A DNA stretch of 45,176 nt from an uncultured Clostridia bacterium. Its GTDB lineage: Bacteria; Bacillota; Clostridia; TANB77; CAG-508. Of the stretch, positions 1 to 9,116 are shown one piece after another. Position 1 is the stretch's first letter, and every line of letters begins with the position of its first letter. A model generated the notes under the pieces. The model saw only the letters and a program-made list of their open reading frames with translations, was not told the origin of the DNA and did no database searches. Location: positions 1 through 45,176 of the forward strand of contig CALXQH010000024.1 in the NCBI GenBank assembly GCA_944390525.1, written 5' to 3'. The translations under genes and the position numbers were made by a program.

Positions 1-597
1 CATATATTATGGATAAATTTAGTAACAGATTCTTTACCTGCTTTAGCATTAGCAGTAGACCCTGCAGAAAAAGATATTATGAACAGAAAACCCTTAAAAC
101 CTAAGCAAGGTGTATTTACAAAAGGTATGGTTTTTAGAGTAATATATCAAGGCACTATGATAGGGGTTCTTACATTAATAGCATTTATTATAGGGTTAGC
201 TACTCCAGAAGAAAATTTGCCAGTAGTACAAACAACAGCTCAAAATGGAATAATAAGAACTTTAACAACAGAAGAAGTAAAAGTTGAAATTGGTCAAGCA
301 ATGGCATTTACAGTGCTTGCTTTATCAGAGTTAGTGCATGTATATAACATTAGAAACAACAAAACATCTATATTTAAAACAGGTATATTTAGTAATACAA
401 AATTAATATTGGCAACATTAGTATCCGCAGTATTAATGTTTATTGTATTACTAGTACCAGCAATAAGAAATGCATTTAGTGTACCAGTATTACCTATAAT
501 GAATATTATAGAAATTATTATCTTAGTATTTATGCCAGTTGTAATTGTAGAATTATTTAAGCTATTTAAAATAAATACAACTAAGGATGAAACTTAA
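1..597 (+). CDS. Cation (Ca2+-type) P-type ATPase, C-terminal part (5' truncated by window edge)
   Basis: The reading frame is open from base 1, so the gene begins before the window; only about the last 198 residues are present. The first residues read as the conserved end of a P-type ATPase core (INLVTDSLPALAL followed by VDPAEKDIMNRKP), which is the M6 region and following loop of PMR1/SERCA-like bacterial Ca2+ pumps. The remainder is the C-terminal transmembrane domain: hydrophobic segments lie near residues 55-70, 95-110, 135-155 and 165-185 of the visible part, with an extracytoplasmic loop before the conserved GQAMAFTVLALSEL helix. The protein would be a membrane pump exporting divalent cation, probably Ca2+, at the cost of ATP. 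The phosphorylated Asp (DKTGT) and ATP-binding domains are outside the window, so ion specificity is inferred from the family. recG follows after 47 bases. Confidence 0.9.
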   Translation, partial: HILWINLVTDSLPALALAVDPAEKDIMNRKPLKPKQGVFTKGMVFRVIYQGTMIGVLTLIAFIIGLATPEENLPVVQTTAQNGIIRTLTTEEVKVEIGQAMAFTVLALSELVHVYNIRNNKTSIFKTGIFSNTKLILATLVSAVLMFIVLLVPAIRNAFSVPVLPIMNIIEIIILVFMPVVIVELFKLFKINTTKDET

Positions 598-644
598 TTT
601 TAAAATTACAATATATAAAAGAAATACTAGAAAGAGGTAGTAAA

Positions 645-2705
645 ATGGTAGATTTAAAGCAAAATGTACAATATGTAAAATCTGTAGGACCAGCCAAAGT
701 TCCACTTTTAAATAGTTTAAATATATATACTTTAGAAGACTTATTAACATATTTCCCTAGAGAATATGAAGATAGAAGTAAAATCAAAAATATAGCTGAT
801 TTAATAGATGGAGAAGAAGTTACTATCATAGCAAGAGTAGTTTCAGAAGTAAATATAAACCGTATCCGTAAAAATATGGTAATAGTAAAAACTGTAGCAG
901 AAGATGAAACAGGTAAATGTATTCTTACTTGGTTTAATCAAACATATATAAAACAACATATAAAAAGAGGAGAATCATATAAATTTTTTGGAAAGGTAAC
1001 AAATGAATTAAATCATATTGAAATTAAAAATCCAGTATTTGACAAAATAGAAATTACAAAAAATACAGGCAAGATTATGCCTGTATATCCATCTACATAT
1101 AAGTTATCTCAAACAGCAATAAGACAAGCAATGCAGAATGCTCTAAATATGATAAATTCAAAAATACAAGAAACTTTGCCAGAATATCTACTTTCAGAAT
1201 ATAATTTACTAGGAATAGAAAAAAGTTTAAATGAAATTCATTTTCCTACAAACTTGGAAAACAGATTACAAGCAAGAAAACGTTTAGTATTTGAAGAACT
1301 ATTAACATTACAGTTAGCTTTACTAGAATTAAAAGGAAACAACAAAAAAGAAAAAGGAATAGAATTTAATAAAAATGTAAAAATGTCTAACATAATAAAC
1401 AAACTTCCATTTAAACTAACTAAAGCACAGTTAAGAGTTTTAGAAGAAATTGATAAAGATATGGAATCTAAAAAAATTATGAACAGACTATTACAAGGAG
1501 ATGTAGGGTCAGGAAAAACAGTAGTAGCTATTATTTCAGCTTACAAAGCTGTAAAATCAGGATATCAAGTAGCAGTGATGGCACCTACAGCTATACTTGC
1601 AACACAACATAAAGAAGAATTTAACAAAATATTAAAACCATTAGGAATAAGATGTGAACTTCTATTAGGAGCAACTACCGTTAAAAATAAAAAAGAAATA
1701 TTAGAAAAATTACATAATGGAGAAATAGATGTTTTAATAGGCACACATTCATTACTTACAGAAAATGTTATATTTAAAAATTTAGGTTTAGTTGTAACAG
1801 ATGAGCAACATCGTTTTGGGGTAAAACAAAGAACAAATATTATATCAAAAGGAAATAATCCAGACACTTTAGTTATGACAGCAACTCCGATTCCTAGAAC
1901 TTTAGCCTTAATTTTATATGGAGATTTAGATATTTCCATAATAGATGAACTACCACCAAATAGAAAAAAAATTGAAACATATGCTGTTACTAAAAAAATG
2001 GAAGAAAGAATAAACAACTTCATAAAAAAAAATGTAGATGAAGGTAGACAAGTTTATGTGGTTTGCCCACTAATAGAAGAAAAAGAAGGAGAAGAAGAAA
2101 AAAATGATTTAAAATCAGTAAAAGAGTGGACTAAAATATATTCAGAGCAAATTTTTCCTGAGTATAAGGTAGATTATATATATGGGAAAATGAAACAAAA
2201 AGAAAAAGATGAAGTTATGAAAAAATTTAAAAATGGAGAAATAAATATATTAGTATCTACAACAGTTATTGAAGTAGGTGTAAATGTACCAAATGCTAAT
2301 ATAATGGTTATAGAAAATGCAGATAGATTTGGGCTTGCTCAACTTCATCAATTAAGAGGAAGAGTAGGAAGAGGAGAATATCAATCATATTGTATATTAA
2401 AGTATAACAGCAAATGCTCACAAATAGGAAAAGAAAGAATGAAAATAATGCAAGAAACAAACGAAGGATTTATAATAGCAGAAAAAGATTTAGAACTTAG
2501 AGGAACAGGAGAATTTTTTGGAACAAAACAACACGGTATACCAGAGTTTAAAATAGCAAACTTATTTATAGATATGCCAATGTTAAAATCAGTACAAAGT
2601 GTAGCATTAAAAATTGAAAGTGAAGATCCAGGTCTTACATTAGAAAAAAACAAATTATTACGCAAATTAGTAAAAGAAAAATTGAATCAAAGTATTTCTT
2701 TATAA
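645..2705 (+). CDS. recG: ATP-dependent DNA helicase RecG
   Basis: RecG remodels stalled replication forks and Holliday junctions by driving branch migration. The protein has 686 residues, the usual RecG length. An N-terminal wedge/OB-fold region (about 1-230) is followed by superfamily 2 helicase motifs: Walker A GDVGSGKT at 285-292, DEQH box (DEQHRFGVKQR) from residue 386, motif III TATPIPRTLAL, and motif VI with LHQLRGRVGRG. The C-terminal signature with ELRGTGEFFGTKQHG is typical of RecG and separates it from PriA and Mfd. The ATG start is preceded by a GAAAGAGGTAG ribosome site. A short intrinsic terminator follows the stop at once, so the gene ends its transcription unit before the opposing ssrA gene. 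Confidence 0.98.
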   Translation: MVDLKQNVQYVKSVGPAKVPLLNSLNIYTLEDLLTYFPREYEDRSKIKNIADLIDGEEVTIIARVVSEVNINRIRKNMVIVKTVAEDETGKCILTWFNQTYIKQHIKRGESYKFFGKVTNELNHIEIKNPVFDKIEITKNTGKIMPVYPSTYKLSQTAIRQAMQNALNMINSKIQETLPEYLLSEYNLLGIEKSLNEIHFPTNLENRLQARKRLVFEELLTLQLALLELKGNNKKEKGIEFNKNVKMSNIINKLPFKLTKAQLRVLEEIDKDMESKKIMNRLLQGDVGSGKTVVAIISAYKAVKSGYQVAVMAPTAILATQHKEEFNKILKPLGIRCELLLGATTVKNKKEILEKLHNGEIDVLIGTHSLLTENVIFKNLGLVVTDEQHRFGVKQRTNIISKGNNPDTLVMTATPIPRTLALILYGDLDISIIDELPPNRKKIETYAVTKKMEERINNFIKKNVDEGRQVYVVCPLIEEKEGEEEKNDLKSVKEWTKIYSEQIFPEYKVDYIYGKMKQKEKDEVMKKFKNGEINILVSTTVIEVGVNVPNANIMVIENADRFGLAQLHQLRGRVGRGEYQSYCILKYNSKCSQIGKERMKIMQETNEGFIIAEKDLELRGTGEFFGTKQHGIPEFKIANLFIDMPMLKSVQSVALKIESEDPGLTLEKNKLLRKLVKEKLNQSISL

Positions 2706-2733
2706 AAAACGACTATAAATAGTCGTTTTTTAT
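2704..2733. terminator. Bidirectional intrinsic terminator between recG and ssrA
   Basis: CGACTA, a TAAA loop and TAGTCG form a hairpin with an A-run on the left and a T-run on the right, so it can end recG on the plus strand and ssrA on the minus strand. Confidence 0.85.
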
Positions 2734-2735
2734 TC

Positions 2736-3099
2736 TGGTGGAGATGAGGAGAGTCGAACTCCTGTCCAATATTTATTGTATACTAATTTCTCCGAGTGCA
2801 GTTTATTGTTAAGTTTCCCTTAATAATAACACAATAAACAAATTTATTAAAAAGGTAGTTATTTAAGATTACCTACTATTTTCATAACTAAAAATAGTTT
2901 TGTTTCCCACTAATTTAACACCTTAATCTTTAAGCGTGGGCACATAAAGTAAGATGACGAGCCTTTAACTAGGCAGCGTATGCTAATTCTCTATTATCAG
3001 CGTTTATTTTAAGTCTCTCACATTATTAAAGTGGCCAAGTGAGAATCCACTACTCGCTATTAGTATAGTCAAAATACTGTCGAAACCAAATACATCCCC
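2736..3099 (-). ncRNA. ssrA: tmRNA (ssrA), proteolysis tag ADNRELAYAA
   Basis: tmRNA rescues ribosomes stalled on broken mRNAs and tags the nascent peptide for proteolysis. On the minus strand the 5' end (3099 downward) reads GGGGATGTATTTGGTTTCGA, the hallmark tmRNA start. The 3' end reads GGAGTTCGACTCTCC then CATCTCCACCA, giving the T-arm and an acceptor stem that pairs with the 5' GGGGATG and has an encoded CCA. The length is 364 nt, normal for a one-piece tmRNA. The mRNA-like segment has resume codon GCT at 3001-2999 and reads A-D-N-R-E-L-A-Y-A-A then TAG (2971-2969). The tag ends AYAA, where ALAA is the commonest form. The gene is transcribed toward recG and ends at a shared terminator. 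Confidence 0.96.
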
Positions 3100-3117
3100 A
3101 AGTAAAATACAATATAT

Positions 3118-3146
3118 ATTATATAATATTTAGTATAAAATAACAA
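3118..3146 (-). promoter_or_regulatory. Vegetative promoter of ssrA
   Basis: On the minus strand a TTGTTA -35 box (3146-3141) and a perfect TATAAT -10 box (3123-3118) are 17 bases apart, ending 18 bases upstream of the mature tmRNA 5' end at 3099. Confidence 0.65.
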
Positions 3147-3213
3147 GTTATATTATTAAAAAATGTTTAAAGCTAGAATAAAAATAGTAATATGATATTT
3201 TAGACTAAAAAAC

Positions 3214-3242
3214 TTGACATTTACATAAAAAAGCAATATTAT
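3214..3242 (+). promoter_or_regulatory. Vegetative (SigA-type) promoter of the aldose-epimerase-like gene
   Basis: A perfect TTGACA (3214-3219) and TATTAT (3237-3242) are separated by 17 bases and end about 30 bases before the start codon at 3273. Confidence 0.75.
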
Positions 3243-3272
3243 ATATATACTAAAACTAGAAAGGAGAGGTCT

Positions 3273-4145
3273 ATGTATACACAAATGTTGACAACAAAAA
3301 AAGGTGGAGAGCTTATAAGTTTTAAATTAAATGGCGAAGAGAAAATGCACCAGGGAGAACAGTGTATGGACGAAAATGGTAAAGTATTTTGGAAAAGACA
3401 TTCACCTGTATTATTCCCTATTGTTGGAAAGTTAAAGAAAAATCAAACTTTAATAGGTGGAAGAACATATGAGCTTATGCCAAATGGATTTGCTAGAGAT
3501 TTAGAATTTGAACCAATAACAAAATTAGACCACTTTCATTCTTATGTTTTAAAAAGCAATAAATATACATTAACTAGATATCCTTATGAATTTGAACTAT
3601 ACAATACTTATAGAACTGAAGAAAATAAATTAACTACTATATATAAGGTAGTAAATACAGGGCTAATAAATTTACCTTTTGGTATAGGAGGACATCCAGC
3701 ATTTAAAATAGATGTAAATGAATTAAAAAAAGGTAATTACTATTTAGAATTTGAAGAAGATGAAGAAAAAATCCATTTTTTATATTTGGTAGATGGACTA
3801 GTTGGTATAGATTATGCAAAAGACAGAATGACATCAAAAAGAATAATACCAATAGATTCACATACTTTTGATGATGATGCACTTATTATGAAAGGAATAA
3901 CTTCAAATAAAATTAGTTTAAAAAATAAAGAGAGTGGAAAAATTATACTTACTATGGATTTTACAGGTTTTCCATATTTAGCTATATGGTCTAAACCTAA
4001 TGCACCATTTATTTGTATTGAACCTTGGTATTCTATAGCTGATAACGTAAAAAGCTCAGGGATATTTACTCAAAAACAAGATATTATTTCATTAAGGCCT
4101 AATACATCATTTGAATGTAAATATACAGTAGAATTTTTTAATTGA
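3273..4145 (+). CDS. Aldose 1-epimerase family protein (LacX/GalM-like)
   Basis: Galactose-mutarotase-like proteins interconvert alpha and beta anomers of free sugars or sugar phosphates in the cytoplasm. The 290-residue protein carries family landmarks: RHSPVLFPIVGKLK near the N terminus (substrate-binding Arg/His region), GIGGHPAFKI near 147-157 (the family catalytic-type His in GGHP), and FPYLAIWSKPNAPFICIEPW near the C terminus with the conserved catalytic-type Glu. The overall pattern fits the LacX/YeaD-like branch better than classical GalM. The start is set by a strong AAAGGAGAGG ribosome site. The gene has its own promoter, and a small membrane-protein gene follows almost without a gap. 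The true sugar substrate cannot be read from the sequence. Confidence 0.88.
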   Translation: MYTQMLTTKKGGELISFKLNGEEKMHQGEQCMDENGKVFWKRHSPVLFPIVGKLKKNQTLIGGRTYELMPNGFARDLEFEPITKLDHFHSYVLKSNKYTLTRYPYEFELYNTYRTEENKLTTIYKVVNTGLINLPFGIGGHPAFKIDVNELKKGNYYLEFEEDEEKIHFLYLVDGLVGIDYAKDRMTSKRIIPIDSHTFDDDALIMKGITSNKISLKNKESGKIILTMDFTGFPYLAIWSKPNAPFICIEPWYSIADNVKSSGIFTQKQDIISLRPNTSFECKYTVEFFN

Positions 4146-4165
4146 AAAGGAAAGAAATTTATAAT

Positions 4166-4357
4166 ATGGGAAAAATAATTTTAATAATATTAGGACTAAT
4201 TTTATCAATGTGTGGAGTTATTTGCATTTTTGATGCCAGAATAATAACTAAAAAATTATTTGGTTTTGGAGATCAAAATGAAGCTTCTATGGGACTAAAA
4301 ATACTAGGATTTTTATTATCTATGTCAGGAGCAATTATAATATATTTTAATATATAA
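4166..4357 (+). CDS. Small membrane protein of unknown function, two TM helices
   Basis: A 63-residue protein made almost entirely of two hydrophobic helices (about residues 2-20 and 43-62) joined by a polar loop containing FDARIITKKLFGFGDQNE. The frame is open from a TTG at 4142 that overlaps the epimerase stop codon. The ATG at 4166 is the better start because the AAAGGAAAG ribosome site lies between the two. Location directly behind the epimerase gene suggests co-transcription. I do not recognise a named family, and no enzymatic motif is present. Confidence 0.7.
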   Translation: MGKIILIILGLILSMCGVICIFDARIITKKLFGFGDQNEASMGLKILGFLLSMSGAIIIYFNI

Positions 4358-4370
4358 TAAAAACTTAAGT

Positions 4371-4415
4371 AACCCTGTAAAGGTCTTAATACCCTTTAAC
4401 AGGGTTATATTATTT
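4371..4415 (+). terminator. Intrinsic terminator after the epimerase / small membrane protein pair
   Basis: AACCCTGTAAAGG (4371-4383) pairs with CCCTTTAACAGGGTT (4392-4406) apart from small bulges, followed by a T-rich tract. Confidence 0.8.
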
Positions 4416-4441
4416 TCATATAATAAAACCTACTAAAGCTC

Positions 4442-4470
4442 TTTACTTTTGATATAAAAATTAATATAAT
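4442..4470 (+). promoter_or_regulatory. Promoter of the recJ-relA-hisS run
   Basis: TTTACT (4442-4447) and a perfect TATAAT (4465-4470) with 17-base spacing lie 33 bases before the recJ start. The -35 box is a 4/6 match, so strength is uncertain. Confidence 0.55.
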
Positions 4471-4503
4471 ACAAAAAACATTGAAAATATATAGGAGAAA
4501 TAA

Positions 4504-6189
4504 ATGAATAAAAAGTGGGAAATAAGCTCAATAGAAGAAAAATTAATAGATAAAATAGCTAAAGAAAACAATATAAGCAATTTACTAAGTAGTATACTTG
4601 CAAATAGAGGAATTATTACAAAAGAACAGGTTAAAAGATTCTTAAATCCTACTAGAGAAGATTTTTATAATCCATTTTTAATGCCAGATATGGAAAAAGC
4701 AGTATCAAGAATTTTAAAAGCAATAAAAAATAAAGAAAAGACTATTATATATGGTGATTATGATGTAGACGGAATCACAAGTATAACTGTGTTAAAAAAG
4801 TTTTTAGAAGAAAGAAATTTAAAAATAGATACATATATACCTAACAGACTAAATGAAGGCTATGGACTAAATAAGCAAGCAATAAAATCTATTAAAGAAC
4901 AAGAATATTCTTTAGTAATTACAGTAGACTGTGGAATTTCAGCAATAGAAGAAATTAAATATGCAAATGAATTAGGATTAGATGTAATAATTACAGACCA
5001 TCATGAGCCTATAGAAAAATTGCCAAAATGTTTAGCAATTGTAGATGCAAAACGAAAAGATAGTATATATCCATTTAATCAATTGGCTGGAGTAGGAGTG
5101 GTATTTAAACTAATACAAGCTATTTCAATTAAACTAAATTTAGATGCAAAAGAATACTTAAAATACTTAGATATAGTATGTGTAGGAACAATATCAGATA
5201 TAGTTCCGCTGATAGATGAAAATAGAGTAATAACAAAACTTGGACTTAAATTGGTAACAATGACAAAAAACATAGGATTAAAAGTTTTAATAGATAGTAT
5301 AGGATTTAAAGAAATAAATTCAACAGCTATTTCATTTGGAATAGCACCTAGAATAAATGCTTGCGGAAGAATAGGAAATGAAATTGAAGCTTTAAAATTA
5401 TTTTTAACAGAAGACAAAGAAGATGCTATAAAAATAGCAGAAAGATTGAATAAATATAATATAGAAAGACAAGAAACAGAAAAACAAATATTTAAGGAAG
5501 CAATAGAACAAATAGAAAATGACAACCAAAATAAACCTTGCATTATTTTAGGAAAAGAAGGATGGCACCATGGTATTATTGGTATTGTTGCGTCAAAGGT
5601 AACAGATATATACTTTAAGCCTAGCATTTTAATTTGCTTTGAAAAAGAAGAAGGGAAAGGCTCAGGAAGAAGTATACCAGGATTTAATTTACATGATGCT
5701 GTAATGAATTGTAGCAAATATGTTGAAAAATTTGGCGGACATAGTATGGCTATAGGTATTAATGTAAAAAAAGAAAATTTTGAAAAGTTTAAAAAAGAAT
5801 TTGAAGAATATACACAAAATAGTAATATTAGTGATATAATACCTATTATAAAAATAGATAATGAAATAGATTTAAAAAAAATAAATATACAGGATGTAAA
5901 AGATTTAAAATTATTAGAACCATATGGAGAAGCAAATAAAGTACCTTTATTTATAATTAAAAATTTAAAAATACAATCTATACGTTCTTTATCAGAAGGT
6001 AAACATTTAAAATTAAAATTAGGAATAGATAATTATATTATAGAAGCTATAGGTTTTAACATGGGAGATTTAAATGAAGAATATTTAATTGGAGACAAAG
6101 TAGATATAGTCGGAAACATAGAAATTAACAATTTTTTAGGAAATGAACAAATACAAATCAATTTAAAAGATATTAGAAAAACAATATAA
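4504..6189 (+). CDS. recJ: Single-stranded-DNA-specific exonuclease RecJ
   Basis: RecJ degrades single-stranded DNA 5' to 3' during recombination and mismatch repair. The 561-residue protein contains the DHH phosphoesterase motifs in order: GDYDVDG at 84-90 (metal-binding Asp residues), VDCGIS at 141-146, and ITDHHEP with the name-giving DHH at 165-167, then AGVGVVFKL. The DHHA1 domain carries the GSGRSIPGFNLHD and FGGHSMAIG signatures around residues 385-420, and a C-terminal OB-like domain follows. It is short for RecJ but within the Firmicute range. The AGGAGA ribosome site sits 5 bases before the ATG. relA follows 24 bases later, a familiar recJ-relA neighbourhood, although the apt gene usually found between them is absent. 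Confidence 0.96.
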   Translation: MNKKWEISSIEEKLIDKIAKENNISNLLSSILANRGIITKEQVKRFLNPTREDFYNPFLMPDMEKAVSRILKAIKNKEKTIIYGDYDVDGITSITVLKKFLEERNLKIDTYIPNRLNEGYGLNKQAIKSIKEQEYSLVITVDCGISAIEEIKYANELGLDVIITDHHEPIEKLPKCLAIVDAKRKDSIYPFNQLAGVGVVFKLIQAISIKLNLDAKEYLKYLDIVCVGTISDIVPLIDENRVITKLGLKLVTMTKNIGLKVLIDSIGFKEINSTAISFGIAPRINACGRIGNEIEALKLFLTEDKEDAIKIAERLNKYNIERQETEKQIFKEAIEQIENDNQNKPCIILGKEGWHHGIIGIVASKVTDIYFKPSILICFEKEEGKGSGRSIPGFNLHDAVMNCSKYVEKFGGHSMAIGINVKKENFEKFKKEFEEYTQNSNISDIIPIIKIDNEIDLKKINIQDVKDLKLLEPYGEANKVPLFIIKNLKIQSIRSLSEGKHLKLKLGIDNYIIEAIGFNMGDLNEEYLIGDKVDIVGNIEINNFLGNEQIQINLKDIRKTI

Positions 6190-6213
6190 CAAAAAATTGG
6201 GGGGTGAAAATAT

Positions 6214-8412
6214 ATGTCAGAAGTGAAACAAATGGAAATAACAGATATTATTACATTAGCAAAGAAAAAAAATAAAAGATCAGATAGTAAACTTATAAAA
6301 AAAGCATATGAATATGCAAGGTTTTATCATGGAGAACAGCTAAGAAGATCAGGAGAGCCATATATTATTCATCCAGTTCAAGTAGCATACATTTTAACAA
6401 CACTAGGATTAGATGACTCTACTATATGTGCTGCACTATTACATGATATAGTAGAAGATACTAAAGTAACAAAGCAAGATTTACAAAAAGAATTTGGAGC
6501 AGAAATTGCTGAATTAGTAGATGGAGTAACAAAACTTAGCAAATTAAAATATGCAAGTGTAGAAGAACAACAAGTAGAAAATTACAGAAAAATGTTTTTG
6601 GCAATGGGAAAAGACATTAGAGTTATTTTAATAAAATTAGCAGATAGGCTTCACAATATGAGAACTCTAAAACACTTAACACGTGATAGGCAAATAGCAA
6701 ATGCAAGTGAAACAATGGATTTATATGCACCATTAGCAAATCGTCTAGGAATGTACTCTTTAAAATGGGAATTAGAAGATTTATCATTTAAATATTTATA
6801 TCCAGAAGAATACCGTGAATTAGTAGAAGGAATTAGTAAAAAAAGAGAAGAACGTTTAAAGTTTATAGACCATATAATGGAACAAATTAAACAAGAATTA
6901 AAAAAACAGCACATAGAAGCAGAGATAAATGGCAGAGCAAAGCATCTATATAGTATTTACAGAAAAATGAAAAGAGATAATATTACTTTAGACCAAGTAT
7001 ATGACTTATTTGCTTTAAGAGTAATAGTTAATTCTATAAAAGATTGTTATGCTGTTTTAGGAGTAGTACATGAGTTATATAATCCAATGCCAGGCAGATT
7101 TAAAGATTATATTTCTGTTCCTAAACCTAATATGTATCAATCTTTACATACTACATTAATAGGAGAAAAAGGAACTCCTTTTGAAGTGCAAATACGTACT
7201 TGGGACATGCATCGTATAGCTGAATATGGTATAGCTGCACACTGGGCATATAAAGAAGCTAGCTTTATGGGAAATAGAAAAGCTAATGTAAAAGTAGAAG
7301 AAGACAAACTATCTTGGATACGTGAAACTTTAGAATGGCAAAAAGATATGCAAGATCCAGATGAATTTTTAAATACTTTAAAAACAGAACTTTTTGAAGA
7401 CGAAGTATATGTATTTACACCTAAGGGAAAAATAATTTCTTTACCTAAAGGAAGTACACCAATAGATTTTGCATATAATATTCATGCTGAAATAGGAAAT
7501 CATATGACAGGGGTAAAGATAAATAGCAAAATGATGCCTATAATTACACAGCTTAAAAATGGAGACATAGTAGAAATTATAACATCTGATCAATCAAAAG
7601 GACCAAGCAGAGACTGGCTTAAATTTATAAAAAGCTCAACAGCTAAAAGTAAAATATTAGCTTGGTTTAAGAAAAATGATAGAGAAGAAAATATAATTAA
7701 AGGTAAAGATTTAATAGAAAAAGAAATAAAAAAAATAGGAATAACACATGCAGAAATATATAAATCAGAATATATTCAAGCAGCACTAGAACGATATAAA
7801 TATAGTGAACTAGAAGAAATGTATGCTAGTGTTGGCTTTGGAGCAATATCACCAGGAAAAATTGTTGCTAGAATGTTAGAAGAATATCGTAAAGAACATC
7901 AATCTGAAAATTTAGAAGAAAAATTGGAAGAACTTTCTAAAGAAAAAATTGATAAAACAAAACCTTCTAAAACAGGTATTATTGTAAAAGGTGTAGATAA
8001 CTGTTTGGTAAAATTATCAAAATGTTGTAATCCGCTTCCAGGAGATGATATTATAGGATATATAACAAAAGGTAGAGGAGTATCGGTACACCGTAAAGAT
8101 TGTGTAAATATAAATGATTTATTTTCACAAGAAAATAGAATGATAGATGTGTATTGGCATGAAGCAGAAAAAACAAAATACAATGTAGATATTGAAATAT
8201 ATGGAAATGAAAGAAATGGTTTATTAGCAGATATTATCAGAGAAGTAGAAGCAAATAAAACAAAATTAATGGCTGTAACTTCTAGAGCAAATAAAGAAAA
8301 AATTTCAATTACAGAAATAACTGTAGAGGTAGAAAATATAGAAGAACTTAATAAAGTATTAAAACAACTAAGAAAAATAGATAGTGTTTATGAAGTAAAA
8401 AGAAGAAAATAA
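6214..8412 (+). CDS. relA: Bifunctional (p)ppGpp synthetase/hydrolase Rel
   Basis: Makes and degrades the alarmone (p)ppGpp in the stringent response. The 732-residue protein has the full Rel domain set. The HD hydrolase domain keeps its metal ligands (H53 in IIHP, H77-D78 with ED at 81-82, and ADRLHNMRTL near 143-152). The synthetase domain has PGRFKDYISVPKPN and YQSLHTT. A TGS domain begins near residue 397 (VYVFTPKGKIISLPKGSTP). A Cys-containing zinc-finger-like region (KCCNPLPGDDIIGY) starts near 603, and a C-terminal ACT domain ends the protein. The RFKD sequence (RxKD rather than ExDD) and intact HD motif indicate the bifunctional Rel type of Gram-positives, not an E. coli-like synthetase-only RelA. 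A GGGGGGTG ribosome site precedes the ATG. Confidence 0.97.
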   Translation: MSEVKQMEITDIITLAKKKNKRSDSKLIKKAYEYARFYHGEQLRRSGEPYIIHPVQVAYILTTLGLDDSTICAALLHDIVEDTKVTKQDLQKEFGAEIAELVDGVTKLSKLKYASVEEQQVENYRKMFLAMGKDIRVILIKLADRLHNMRTLKHLTRDRQIANASETMDLYAPLANRLGMYSLKWELEDLSFKYLYPEEYRELVEGISKKREERLKFIDHIMEQIKQELKKQHIEAEINGRAKHLYSIYRKMKRDNITLDQVYDLFALRVIVNSIKDCYAVLGVVHELYNPMPGRFKDYISVPKPNMYQSLHTTLIGEKGTPFEVQIRTWDMHRIAEYGIAAHWAYKEASFMGNRKANVKVEEDKLSWIRETLEWQKDMQDPDEFLNTLKTELFEDEVYVFTPKGKIISLPKGSTPIDFAYNIHAEIGNHMTGVKINSKMMPIITQLKNGDIVEIITSDQSKGPSRDWLKFIKSSTAKSKILAWFKKNDREENIIKGKDLIEKEIKKIGITHAEIYKSEYIQAALERYKYSELEEMYASVGFGAISPGKIVARMLEEYRKEHQSENLEEKLEELSKEKIDKTKPSKTGIIVKGVDNCLVKLSKCCNPLPGDDIIGYITKGRGVSVHRKDCVNINDLFSQENRMIDVYWHEAEKTKYNVDIEIYGNERNGLLADIIREVEANKTKLMAVTSRANKEKISITEITVEVENIEELNKVLKQLRKIDSVYEVKRRK

Positions 8413-8433
8413 TAAAGAAAGAGAGAGTTTTAA

Positions 8434-9084
8434 ATGATACTAAAGCAAATAAAAGTTAACAGTGGGATAATTAGTGAAAAGACTAATTGCTATATTGTAC
8501 AAGATGAAGAAACAAAAGAAACTATGGTAATTGATCCAGGCGGAGAAATAAATAAAATTATAGAAATGCTAAATATTTTAGACGCAAAATTAAAATACAT
8601 ATATTTAACTCATTGCCATGGAGATCATATAGGAGCTTTAAAAGAACTGAAAGAATTAAAAGGTGGAAAAATATTAATACATAGATTTGATGCAGAAGGA
8701 CTATATAATAAAAATATTAGTTTAACAGATTATGTTGGTGTAGAAGAAGTAAGTTTAGAAGCGGACTCTAGAGTAGACGATGAAGATATAATACATGTAG
8801 GAAATATAGAATTTAAAGTAATTCATACACCAGGACATACAGTAGGAGGAAGCTGCTTATATTGCAAAAAGGAAGGACTTCTATTTTCAGGAGATACTTT
8901 ATTTCATGGAACTTGGGGAAGAACAGATTTACCAACTAGTAATTTCAGAGATATAATAGATTCAATTACGAATAAATTACTAAAGCTACCAGAAGACACT
9001 ATAGTTTATCCAGGACATGGAAAATCTACAATGATTAAAGAAGAAATACCTATATATTGTGAGCTAAAACCACGCGAAGACTAA
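8434..9084 (+). CDS. MBL-fold metallo-hydrolase (glyoxalase II-like)
   Basis: A 216-residue metallo-beta-lactamase-fold enzyme with a complete binuclear metal site: HCHGDH at 60-65, HTPGHTVGGS (third His), FSGDTLFHGTWGRTD (bridging Asp) and a C-terminal PGHG His. Its size and the GDTLF..GR pattern match the YqgX/GloB-like hydroxyacylglutathione-hydrolase family, which cleaves thioesters. Position between relA and hisS is common in Clostridia and gives little functional clue. The natural substrate is unknown; glyoxalase II activity should not be assumed. The GAAAGAGAGAG ribosome site is purine-rich but not a perfect GGAGG. Confidence 0.9.
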   Translation: MILKQIKVNSGIISEKTNCYIVQDEETKETMVIDPGGEINKIIEMLNILDAKLKYIYLTHCHGDHIGALKELKELKGGKILIHRFDAEGLYNKNISLTDYVGVEEVSLEADSRVDDEDIIHVGNIEFKVIHTPGHTVGGSCLYCKKEGLLFSGDTLFHGTWGRTDLPTSNFRDIIDSITNKLLKLPEDTIVYPGHGKSTMIKEEIPIYCELKPRED

Positions 9085-9116
9085 ATTTGAAAAATAAATT
9101 AAAAGGAGAAGATAAA

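Noticed and set aside
5079-5717. 212-residue minus-strand ORF inside recJ
   Set aside because: It lies wholly within a well-supported gene, has no ribosome site or family motif, and reflects the reverse of AT-rich recJ codons. The same applies to other antisense ORFs, for example 1565-2023 and 9482-9886.
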